From Clostridia bacterium (lineage in GTDB: Bacteria; Bacillota; Clostridia; Oscillospirales; Acutalibacteraceae): a DNA stretch of 6,297 nucleotides. Where the stretch lies: the NCBI GenBank assembly GCA_017559885.1, contig JAFYQN010000002.1, forward strand, positions 1 to 6,297. The letters run 5' to 3'. A program made the translations under genes and the position numbers. This document shows positions 1 to 5,298 of the stretch, one piece after another. Below the pieces are notes generated by a model. The model had not been told where the DNA came from and searched no databases. It worked only from the letters and a program-made list of their open reading frames with translations. Numbering within the stretch: the first letter of the stretch is position 1; each line of letters starts with the position of its first letter.

Positions 1-197
1 CCCAAGCTTGACGGAACTGTTACATTACCGTTAATAGATATATTAACGTCTTCAATTACCGCCCCGCCTTGCACATCTGATATATAGTATTCATAATAGC
101 CCGATGTATATGCATTAGCGGTTAGCGTAAAAGCGCCAAACGGCGCCGCACATACAATAACTGCTACAACCAATATAAGCGATAATAATTTTTTCAT
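1..197 (-). CDS. Secreted BspA-like leucine-rich repeat protein, N-terminal fragment
   Basis: This is a partial gene: 65 complete codons are visible and it leaves the window at position 1. It starts at the ATG complementary to 195-197, preceded by a strong GGAGGA ribosome binding site at 205-210. Residues 1-29 form a classic signal peptide: Met-Lys-Lys, a hydrophobic core (about 4-18) and an Ala-Asn-Ala cleavage site before Tyr30. The mature start (YTSGYYEYYISD) and the following segment ending in NVTVPSSLG resemble the opening of BspA-type LRR_5 surface proteins of Clostridia, where a short beta segment precedes repeats of the form 'I-IP--lgG-pVt-I'. By family knowledge these are exported, repeat-rich proteins often involved in surface binding; the ligand is unknown. 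It is transcribed away from the HTH/sensor/kinase operon, and its repeat style resembles the ectodomain of that operon's second gene. Signal peptide certain; LRR assignment likely, but it rests on a short stretch. Confidence 0.8.
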   Translation of the reverse strand, partial: MKKLLSLILVVAVIVCAAPFGAFTLTANAYTSGYYEYYISDVQGGAVIEDVNISINGNVTVPSSL

Positions 198-223
198 TTT
201 TAAGTCCTCCTAAAACCAAAATC

Positions 224-254
224 AAACGCGCAAGTAAATTTGTGTCACGCGTTT
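224..254. repeat. Inverted repeat in the leader of the LRR gene
   Basis: AAACGCG at 224-230 and CGCGTTT at 248-254 are perfect 7-bp inverted arms separated by 17 nt. On the minus strand they lie in the predicted 5' leader of the secreted LRR gene, just upstream of its ribosome binding site, so they could form an RNA hairpin or be a protein site. No known motif is recognised. Confidence 0.35.
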
Positions 255-263
255 TATAAATGT

Positions 264-272
264 ATTTTAGCA
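264..272 (-). promoter_or_regulatory. Possible extended -10 promoter of the secreted LRR gene
   Basis: On the minus strand the sequence reads TGCTAAAAT, which fits an extended -10 element (TG-N-TAnnnT pattern), 66 nt upstream of the ATG. The hexamer about 17 nt further upstream (AAGATT) is a poor -35, as is common with extended -10 promoters. This is the best candidate found, but it is weak. Confidence 0.35.
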
Positions 273-291
273 CCTAAACGCTTAAAAATCT

Positions 292-306
292 TATGCTGAG
301 AGCATA
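292..306. repeat. Small inverted repeat upstream of the operon -35
   Basis: TATGCT (292-297) and AGCATA (301-306) are perfect 6-bp inverted arms around a GAG spacer. The repeat ends one base before the predicted -35 of the rightward operon. It may be an operator half or a short hairpin; arms of this length can also arise by chance in AT-rich DNA. Confidence 0.35.
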
Positions 307-307
307 G

Positions 308-336
308 TTGTAATTTTTTATCATTTATGATATCAT
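308..336 (+). promoter_or_regulatory. Predicted promoter of the HTH/sensor/kinase operon
   Basis: A TTGTAA -35 (308-313), a 17-nt spacer and a TATCAT -10 (331-336) fit a sigma-A-type promoter. Transcription would begin near 343, giving a short leader with the ribosome binding site almost at once. An overlapping TATGAT (326-331) is a competing -10 but has no well-spaced -35. The -10 lies inside a 16-bp palindrome. Confidence 0.5.
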
Positions 337-339
337 AAA
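324..339. promoter_or_regulatory. Perfect 16-bp palindrome over the -10, candidate operator
   Basis: TTTATGATATCATAAA is perfectly self-complementary, with its centre between 331 and 332. It covers the whole predicted -10 of the HTH/sensor/kinase operon, where a bound dimer would block RNA polymerase. The first gene of the operon encodes a small HTH-type protein, so autoregulation is a natural inference; no binding evidence exists. Confidence 0.45.
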
Positions 340-360
340 CTTTATGAAAGGGTGACGGCT

Positions 361-783
361 ATGCAAAAAAACACATCAAAAATTGTAGAAGAGTTGGGTC
401 TATGCCCTAATTTTACAACATTTTACAACGAGAATAAACAATATCTAATTACCGAAACATTGTCCGAATTGTTAGAAAATATACTTTGCAAAAAAGGACT
501 AAAAAAATCTGCCGTTATAAAGTCGGCAGAAATGAGTGAGGTTTACGGTTATCAAATTTTTTCAGGCCTGCGCATGCCCGAACGGAACAAATTATTGTGT
601 CTTGCAATCGCAATGAAACTTAACGTTGACGAATTACAAACTTTGCTTAAGACAGCAGGATACTCGCAACTTTATGTAAAACTACCGTTTGATAGTGTCG
701 TGCTTTACGGCATTTGTAAAGGTTTGTCTGTTATAGAAATTAACGAATTATTGTATGAATACGGTTTAAACACCTTGGGGTAA
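361..783 (+). CDS. Small XRE-like helix-turn-helix protein, first gene of signalling cassette
   Basis: The protein has 140 residues from the ATG at 361, which sits 8 nt after a GAAAGGG ribosome binding site (346-352). The in-frame GTG at 352 overlaps that site and is a less likely start. Residues about 25-90 are helical and look like a divergent XRE/Cro-type HTH: KKGLKKSAVIKSAEMSEVYGYQIFSG fits helix-turn-recognition helix, followed by RMPERNKLLCLAIAMKLNVDEL, the usual 'p-r-kll-la-al-ls-dE' tail. The C-terminus has a second helical unit containing GLSVIEINELLYEYG, which I associate with a family common in gut Clostridia; that resemblance is from memory. Its role is probably DNA binding or adaptor function in the cassette. 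The stop codon directly abuts the ATG of the next gene, which indicates an operon. It may autoregulate through the palindrome at 324-339. The family resemblance is fairly sure; actual DNA binding is not shown. Confidence 0.75.
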   Translation: MQKNTSKIVEELGLCPNFTTFYNENKQYLITETLSELLENILCKKGLKKSAVIKSAEMSEVYGYQIFSGLRMPERNKLLCLAIAMKLNVDELQTLLKTAGYSQLYVKLPFDSVVLYGICKGLSVIEINELLYEYGLNTLG

Positions 784-1812
784 ATGATGAAAAAATGTCC
801 GTTTTGCAAGGCAAATATTGAGGACAACGCACGTTTTTGCGTGTTTTGTATGTCCTCGCTACAAGAAAAGCGAAAAATTGAAATAAAACAAAAAAACAAC
901 AAAAAGTGGATTTATGTAATCGCCGCCTTCTTGGGTTGGATTGGTATACTCGCGATATGTTTGCTACTCGCGTTGCTTTTAATTATATCGGCGCACTTTT
1001 TAATTAAAAACAACACAAACAACAATTCATCATATATCTCGGGACAAACCTTTTCGAGCGATGAACAGCATATAGTAGAAAACTTTAAAGATAATACCGA
1101 AAACACAACCACACAAAATAACGATAACGATTACCATAGTACCGAAGGTAACAACAGCAATAACAATGGTAATGACATTAATAAAAACTCATCAACTTCT
1201 TCTACTAATAGCAGCTCAACCACAAGCATCAATTCTGAAAACTCTTTGGATGAGGATTCATCAACCAATAAAACGTCTAATACCGATAATTCGTCATTGC
1301 ACTCAAGTAACGTAGATAGCAGCACCACACCTACCCCCAGCGAAGCGACTTACACCTATCGCGATGCTACGTCAGCCGACTGTTACCCACCGGGGCACGA
1401 CTCGTACGCTGTAGAAAATGTTATAGTTATTACAGGCGTCAGTTCAATATCGTCCGACGGTGTATACGTAATACCCGAAAAGATTGACGGCAAAAAGGTT
1501 GGCGCCATTATGCCTGATGCCTTTTCTAACCCAAACGTTAGCCATACAGTTAAAAAGGTTGTGCTACCCGCTACCGTAAGAACCATTTGGGAAAATGCTT
1601 TTTCAAATTGTTACAATTTAACAGACATTTATTTACACAGTAAAGTAATTGCTATATACGAATCGGCTTTGCCTGATGTTTCTAAACGCACAGGAACACT
1701 TACCATACATTGCGCGCGTGATTGTAGAAACTTTGAGTTTTACTATTACCGTAACATTATCAACAAATACGATGCGCAGTACAAAGAATGGAATGGCGGT
1801 GATATTGAGTGA
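784..1812 (+). CDS. Membrane sensor-like protein: zinc ribbon, TM segment, Ser/Asn/Thr stalk, LRR-like ectodomain
   Basis: The protein has 342 residues from ATG 784. ATG 787 is better spaced from the GGGG at 777-780, so it may be the true start, one residue shorter. Domains in order: a zinc ribbon with Cys5-x2-Cys8 and Cys19-x2-Cys22; a basic stretch (about 28-41); one long hydrophobic membrane segment (about 42-74); a low-complexity stalk rich in Ser, Asn and Thr (about 75-187); and a C-terminal domain (about 190-342) with LRR_5/BspA-type units such as VIPEKIDGKKVGAIMPDAF and VVLPATVRTIWENAFSNC. The basic flank predicts the zinc ribbon inside the cell and the LRR-like domain outside. No catalytic domain is seen. 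It lies between an HTH gene and a kinase gene, with no gap upstream and a 4-nt overlap downstream, which suggests a receptor or anchor for the kinase. Domain architecture is well supported; the sensor role is inferred and the ligand unknown. Confidence 0.8.
   Translation: MMKKCPFCKANIEDNARFCVFCMSSLQEKRKIEIKQKNNKKWIYVIAAFLGWIGILAICLLLALLLIISAHFLIKNNTNNNSSYISGQTFSSDEQHIVENFKDNTENTTTQNNDNDYHSTEGNNSNNNGNDINKNSSTSSTNSSSTTSINSENSLDEDSSTNKTSNTDNSSLHSSNVDSSTTPTPSEATYTYRDATSADCYPPGHDSYAVENVIVITGVSSISSDGVYVIPEKIDGKKVGAIMPDAFSNPNVSHTVKKVVLPATVRTIWENAFSNCYNLTDIYLHSKVIAIYESALPDVSKRTGTLTIHCARDCRNFEFYYYRNIINKYDAQYKEWNGGDIE
1131..1344 (+). repeat. Low-complexity Ser/Asn/Thr-coding stretch (extracellular stalk)
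   Basis: This in-gene tract encodes an almost unbroken run of Ser, Asn, Thr and Asp with no hydrophobic periodicity, using many AAC/AAT, AGC/TCA and ACC codons. It looks like a flexible wall-spanning stalk between the membrane segment and the LRR-like domain. Such tracts often vary in length between strains. The codons are mixed, so it is not a simple DNA tandem repeat. Confidence 0.6.
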
Positions 1813-2525
1813 ACACGTTAGATATTACTCGCGAACAATATACAAAACAATTGCTTGAAAGTTACCACATTGTAAGCGTACTGTCAGAAAAAAATGATTG
1901 TAGCGTTTTGCGACTGCGACATAAGCAATTAAATAAAGATTTAATCCTTCGAAGTTTTCCAAAAAATATTGCCGCATACGAGTTTTTATGTAATATAAAA
2001 ACAACCAATCTACCCGAAGTGTATGATGCCATAACATTATCAAATGGTCAAATCGTTTTAGAAGAGTTTATTAGCGGTATAACAATTGCCGACGTTATGA
2101 AAAGCGGCAACTATCGTTATCGTGGGGCAAAACGCGTGCTTATCGACGTATGCAATGCTCTCGAAATTTTACACCAAAATGGTTTCGTGCATCGCGATAT
2201 CAAACCTGAAAACATTATGATTTCAGATAATGGTCGTGTTGTTTTGATAGATCTTAATATATCGAAACAAATATCTATTAGCACAAAAGATACCATTATT
2301 ATGGGTACTGTTGGTTATGCTTCTCCCGAACAATTAGGGGTGTCGTCAAGCGATGCCCGAACCGATATTTACGCTATGGGAATTTTACTTAATGTTATGC
2401 TTACAGGCAAACATCCAAGTCAATTTTTAGTAAGAGGTACCCCTGGTAAAATTGTAAAAAAATGTACTAACTTAAATCCCGAAGACCGCTACCAATCAGC
2501 TCAAAAATTAGCCGAAGCATTATAA
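1809..2525 (+). CDS. Stand-alone Ser/Thr protein kinase with divergent ATP-site motifs
   Basis: The protein has 238 residues from a GTG start that overlaps the previous stop codon (GTGA), with GGTGAT at 1798-1803 as ribosome binding site; translational coupling is likely. Hanks-type motifs: catalytic loop HRDIKPEN (His128, Asp130, Lys132, Asn135), activation segment GTVGYASPE (166-174), and the F-helix Asp187 in DARTDIYAMG. It ends just after the conserved Arg227 region, so it is only a kinase domain, without the TM and PASTA parts of PknB-type kinases. Oddities: the Mg-binding DFG triad reads Asp148-Leu-Asn; the N-lobe region 19-38 has no glycines, so there is no recognisable P-loop; and the beta-3 Lys position appears to be Arg48 (DLILRSF). 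It may still transfer phosphate, since the catalytic Asp, Asn and DFG Asp are kept. It probably works with the membrane protein encoded just upstream. Kinase fold sure; activity unproven. Confidence 0.9.
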   Translation: MNTLDITREQYTKQLLESYHIVSVLSEKNDCSVLRLRHKQLNKDLILRSFPKNIAAYEFLCNIKTTNLPEVYDAITLSNGQIVLEEFISGITIADVMKSGNYRYRGAKRVLIDVCNALEILHQNGFVHRDIKPENIMISDNGRVVLIDLNISKQISISTKDTIIMGTVGYASPEQLGVSSSDARTDIYAMGILLNVMLTGKHPSQFLVRGTPGKIVKKCTNLNPEDRYQSAQKLAEAL

Positions 2526-2558
2526 AAAGCACTTGCTATACAATGGCAAGTGCTTTTT
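2524..2558. terminator. Bidirectional intrinsic terminator between kinase gene and dinB
   Basis: AAAAAGCACTTGC (2524-2536) and GCAAGTGCTTTTT (2546-2558) form a perfect 13-bp stem with a 9-nt loop. The A-run on one arm and the T-run on the other give a U-tract in both directions, so it can end the kinase operon on the plus strand and dinB on the minus strand. It begins within the kinase TAA (2523-2525) and ends one base before the dinB stop codon. Confidence 0.9.
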
Positions 2559-2559
2559 A

Positions 2560-3744
2560 CTATTCATCACAAGTTCTGCCGCGCACAAGACTTTTATGTC
2601 CGAATTTTTTGCGCACGTTTAAAATTGAATTTTCAATTTTTTCTTCTCGCTCATTATCGCGGTCATCGTCAAAAATATTGGTTTGAAACGCTACGTTATC
2701 CCCTTTTAAATTGGTAACTCTAAAACCAACCGAACGCAAAGGCAAATCCCAAGTATAGTTTTTTTCAAATATTTTCATTGCCTCTCGCGCTAATAAAATT
2801 GATGTATTAAGTGGGCTTGTAAGGGTGCGTGAATACTCTTTTGTTTTTAGGTTTGTATCGCGCGTATGCACCTGAATAGTTGCGGCATAAAGACCCTTTG
2901 CGTGCAATATTTCAGAAATTTCTTCGGCGATTCCTATATACAATTTCCACACGCCGTCCGAGTTGACAATATCCTCGGGCGGAGTAATGGTACGACCTAT
3001 ACTTTTAGGTATATCGTCATCACTTTCAGGTGTTACGGGCGAAACGTCTTCACCCAACGCGTAATTTTTAAGTTGCGCGCCTGCTTTACCAAGCAAACGA
3101 CTTAACATTGTATCGTCACATTTGGTAACGTCACCTATTGTGAATATTCCGTTTTGGTTAAGCTTTTGCGCGGTGCTTTTACCAACAAAAAGCATATCGC
3201 TTACCGGTAAGCACCACACCTTTTGCTTAAAATTTTCGCGACTTATAATGGTTATAGCATCGGGTTTTTTCATATCGGAACCAAGTTTTGCAAACACTTT
3301 GTTAAAACTAACCCCTACCGAAATAGTAATGCCAAGCTCTCGCTTTATGTCGTTTCTGATTTTGTTGGCAATCTGCTCGCCCGCACCAAAAAGAAGCGTG
3401 CTTCCCGTAACGTCAAGCCAACACTCATCAATGCCAAACGGCTCGATTAAATCGGTATAACGCGCGTATATTTCACGCGCACGAACTGAATATTCGTGAT
3501 ATTTTTTATAATCGGGCGGTAAGGTTACAAGGTCGGGGCATTTTTGCTTTGCTTCCCACACGGCTTCGGCAGTTTTAACACCAAACTTTTTTGCAATCTC
3601 ATTTTTAGCAAGCACAATACCGTGGCGCGCCTCAATACTACCGCAAACGGCAACGGGCATATCATAAAGGGTTGGGTTTGAAAGTAATGACACCGAGGCA
3701 AAAAAGTTATTAAGATCGCAATGCAATATTATTCTATCACTCAT
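2560..3744 (-). CDS. dinB: DNA polymerase IV (Y-family translesion polymerase)
   Basis: The product has 394 residues and is a Y-family polymerase that copies damaged DNA in the cytoplasm without proofreading. The start ATG (complement of 3742-3744) follows AGAGGTGA at 3751-3758 with 6-nt spacing. The N-terminal HCDLNNFFAS carries metal ligand Asp10 and a Phe15 steric-gate position; Asp106-Glu107 in GIDECWLDVT are the other catalytic acids. Typical Pol IV blocks follow, including ARHGIVLAKNEIAKKFGVKT (39-58), SVGVSFNKVFAKLGSDMKKP (142-161), a helix-hairpin-helix thumb (about 184-206) and a little-finger domain (about 245-350). Near the C-terminus QTNIF (354-358) fits a sliding-clamp binding motif, and the basic tail with KKFGHKSLVRG is usual in Firmicutes. 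Length is normal or slightly long. It is a single-gene unit with its own promoter and a LexA-like box, so SOS control is likely. It is intact, with all catalytic residues present. Confidence 0.95.
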   Translation of the reverse strand: MSDRIILHCDLNNFFASVSLLSNPTLYDMPVAVCGSIEARHGIVLAKNEIAKKFGVKTAEAVWEAKQKCPDLVTLPPDYKKYHEYSVRAREIYARYTDLIEPFGIDECWLDVTGSTLLFGAGEQIANKIRNDIKRELGITISVGVSFNKVFAKLGSDMKKPDAITIISRENFKQKVWCLPVSDMLFVGKSTAQKLNQNGIFTIGDVTKCDDTMLSRLLGKAGAQLKNYALGEDVSPVTPESDDDIPKSIGRTITPPEDIVNSDGVWKLYIGIAEEISEILHAKGLYAATIQVHTRDTNLKTKEYSRTLTSPLNTSILLAREAMKIFEKNYTWDLPLRSVGFRVTNLKGDNVAFQTNIFDDDRDNEREEKIENSILNVRKKFGHKSLVRGRTCDE

Positions 3745-3760
3745 TTGCCCTCACCTCTTT

Positions 3761-3774
3761 CAAACATTTGTTCT
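3761..3774 (-). promoter_or_regulatory. LexA/DinR box at the dinB transcription start
   Basis: On the minus strand the site reads AGAACAAATGTTTG. It matches the Bacillus subtilis LexA (DinR) consensus CGAACRNRYGTTYG at every position except the first. It lies between the predicted -10 and the ribosome binding site of dinB, at about the expected +1, where repressor binding would block transcription. SOS control of dinB is common in other bacteria, which fits. Confidence 0.75.
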
Positions 3775-3780
3775 TGAAAT

Positions 3781-3809
3781 AGTATATAAAAATTTCTTGT
3801 TTTTGTAAA
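3781..3809 (-). promoter_or_regulatory. Predicted sigma-A promoter of dinB
   Basis: On the minus strand TTTACA (3804-3809), a 17-nt spacer and TATACT (3781-3786) make a good vegetative promoter. Transcription would start near 3774, about 30 nt before the dinB ATG and directly on the LexA-like box. Confidence 0.7.
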
Positions 3810-3856
3810 GGTAAAATTTAAATTTTGCCATAAATAATTTAAGTTTTTGATAATGT

Positions 3857-3874
3857 TTGTCAAGTTTTTAACAT
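3857..3874. promoter_or_regulatory. Rex-like operator upstream of rnfC
   Basis: TTGTCAA-GTTT-TTAACAT matches 12 of the 14 fixed positions of the Rex consensus TTGTTAA-N4-TTAACAA (mismatches at the fifth and last positions). It ends 3 nt before the predicted rnf -35 and overlaps an alternative -35 (TTGTCA). Rex is the NADH/NAD+-sensing repressor of redox genes in Gram-positive bacteria, and the Rnf complex makes NADH from reduced ferredoxin, so the site suits the downstream genes. AT-rich DNA raises the chance rate, so this remains a candidate. Confidence 0.5.
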
Positions 3875-3877
3875 TGC

Positions 3878-3906
3878 TTGTAATATTGATTTTTATATTA
3901 TATAAT
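3878..3906 (+). promoter_or_regulatory. Predicted sigma-A promoter of the rnf operon
   Basis: TTGTAA (3878-3883), a 17-nt spacer and a consensus TATAAT (3901-3906) give a start near 3913 and a leader of about 50 nt before the rnfC ATG. An alternative pair, TTGTCA (3857-3862) with TAATAT (3881-3886) and 18-nt spacing, would lie on the Rex-like box. The surroundings are very AT-rich, so the exact choice is uncertain. Confidence 0.55.
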
Positions 3907-3952
3907 ATAAAATAATGGCGAATTATGTTTGTTGTTATCGCTTATTACATTT

Positions 3953-3957
3953 GGAGG
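3953..3957 (+). promoter_or_regulatory. Ribosome binding site that fixes the rnfC start
   Basis: A perfect GGAGG lies 6 nt before the ATG at 3964. The in-frame ATG at 3925 would add 13 residues but has no such site and adds a stretch not expected in RnfC, so 3964 is chosen. Confidence 0.9.
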
Positions 3958-3963
3958 TTTGGT

Positions 3964-5298
3964 ATGAAATTACCTGAAAGTATTTTGCGCCCCGTTAAAA
4001 TGATACGCGGTGGTATGCATTTAGACCATCAAAAAAACACGTCCGAAATCGATTCGGTTATTATGCCTGCGCCTGCTACCGTGTACATACCTATGTCACA
4101 ACACATCGGCGCACCGGCAAATCCCATAGTAAAAAAAGGCGATGCCGTTTTTGTAGGTACGGTTATCGGTGAAGCAGGCGGTTTTGTAAGCGCGCCTGTA
4201 CACTCAAGTGTGTCGGGTACTGTTACCGACGTTAAAGACCTTACCATTGGTAACGGCACGTTACAAAAATACGTAATTATTGAGTCCGACGGCAAAATGG
4301 AAAAAGACCCCGCGCTTAAACCCTTCAAGGTTAAAACTTCTGCCGATTTGGCCGAAGCGGCAAAACAATGCGGTCTTGTAGGTCTTGGCGGCGCAGGTTT
4401 TCCGACCCACGTTAAACTCTCTCCATCAAAAGACGCTGTCATTGACACTCTTGTTATAAACGCGGCAGAATGCGAGCCGTATATCACCTCGGATTACCGT
4501 GAGTGTATGGAAAACTTTAATGATGTAATTGAGGGCATATACCTGATAAAAGAAAAACTTGCTCTCCAGAAGGTTGTAATTTGCGTTGAAAAGAATAAAC
4601 CCCTGGCCATAGAAAAACTTATGCAGGTAGCTGCCGATTATCGCGATGCCGACGACAAAGTAAAAGTTATGAAATTGCCGTCAAAATATCCACAAGGCGC
4701 CGAAAAGGTTATTATCTATTCGGCAACAGGTCGAAAACTCCCTGCAGGCAAGTTACCAAGCGATGTGGGTTGTATAGTAATGAACGTTACAAGCGTTGCA
4801 ACGCTTTATCGCTTTATTACAACCGGTATGCCGCTAACCTATAAACGCATAACCGTTGACGGCACTGCCGTTCAAGAACCAAAAAACGTTATCGTACCAA
4901 TCGGCACACCTATTAAAGATATTCTTGATTTTATAGGCGTTGATACCGAAGAGGTTGACCGTATACTTATGGGTGGACCTATGATGGGTAACCCCGTTGT
5001 AAGCGAACAATCGGTTTTAGAAAAGCGTAACAACGCAATTCTTGCTATGCGCGATGCAAAACCACAACCGCAAACCGCTTGTATCCGTTGCGGAAGATGC
5101 GCCGATACCTGCCCTATGGGATTGTATCCTGCAATGGTAGAAACCGCGCTTAGAACCAAAAATTACGAATCTTTAAATTCACTTAACACAAATTACTGCA
5201 TGGAATGCGGATGTTGCTCTTATATGTGCCCCGCAAAACGACCTCTTACACAGGTAATGCGCACAGCCAAAGCAGAGATAAGGAGGCAAAACAAATGA
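3964..5298 (+). CDS. rnfC: Rnf electron transport complex subunit C
   Basis: The protein has 444 residues, the usual length for a clostridial RnfC. It is the peripheral, NAD(H)-side subunit of the membrane Rnf complex, which passes electrons from reduced ferredoxin to NAD+ while pumping Na+ or H+. Visible features: an N-terminal barrel-sandwich-like region (about 30-110) with the typical IPMSQHIGAPANP block; the Complex-I 51-kDa-like nucleotide/flavin loop GLGGAGFPTHVK (140-151) and NAAECEP (166-172); an SLBB-like segment (about 285-340); and two [4Fe-4S] motifs, Cys373/376/379/383 and Cys412/415/418/422, each CxxCxxCxxxC. One extra Cys417 sits inside the second motif. The start at 3964 is set by a GGAGG site. 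The gene ends in an ATGA overlap with rnfD, whose ribosome binding site (AGGAGG, 5281-5286) lies in the rnfC 3' end. The rnfC-first order fits the clostridial rnfCDGEAB arrangement. A Rex-like box suggests redox control. Confidence 0.95.
   Translation: MKLPESILRPVKMIRGGMHLDHQKNTSEIDSVIMPAPATVYIPMSQHIGAPANPIVKKGDAVFVGTVIGEAGGFVSAPVHSSVSGTVTDVKDLTIGNGTLQKYVIIESDGKMEKDPALKPFKVKTSADLAEAAKQCGLVGLGGAGFPTHVKLSPSKDAVIDTLVINAAECEPYITSDYRECMENFNDVIEGIYLIKEKLALQKVVICVEKNKPLAIEKLMQVAADYRDADDKVKVMKLPSKYPQGAEKVIIYSATGRKLPAGKLPSDVGCIVMNVTSVATLYRFITTGMPLTYKRITVDGTAVQEPKNVIVPIGTPIKDILDFIGVDTEEVDRILMGGPMMGNPVVSEQSVLEKRNNAILAMRDAKPQPQTACIRCGRCADTCPMGLYPAMVETALRTKNYESLNSLNTNYCMECGCCSYMCPAKRPLTQVMRTAKAEIRRQNK

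Noticed and set aside
352..360. GTG start three codons upstream of the HTH gene ATG
   Set aside because: The GTG overlaps the GAAAGGG ribosome binding site that serves ATG 361, so it is unlikely to be used.
1131..1328. Minus-strand frame rich in Leu, Val and Glu opposite the sensor stalk
   Set aside because: The hydrophobic look is produced by reverse reading of Ser/Asn/Thr codons; it is not a real membrane protein.
1131..1344. Possible DNA tandem repeat or CRISPR-like array in the Ser/Asn/Thr tract
   Set aside because: Codons are mixed and no unit recurs at a fixed spacing; it is low complexity only at protein level.
3122..3460. 112-codon open frame antisense to dinB
   Set aside because: It lies entirely within the conserved Pol IV coding sequence on the other strand and shows no domain; it is a coding shadow.
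3925..3963. In-frame ATG 39 nt upstream of the chosen rnfC start
   Set aside because: It has no ribosome binding site, lies only about 12 nt after the predicted start of transcription, and adds residues not expected in RnfC; ATG 3964 has a perfect GGAGG.
3745..3963. Possible riboswitch or small RNA between dinB and rnfC
   Set aside because: The spacer is taken up by two promoters and operator-like sites, the leaders are only about 30 and 50 nt, and no strong hairpin or known aptamer core was seen.
4029..4487. 152-codon open frame antisense to rnfC
   Set aside because: It is an opposite-strand shadow of a highly conserved gene, with no ribosome binding site context or recognisable domain.
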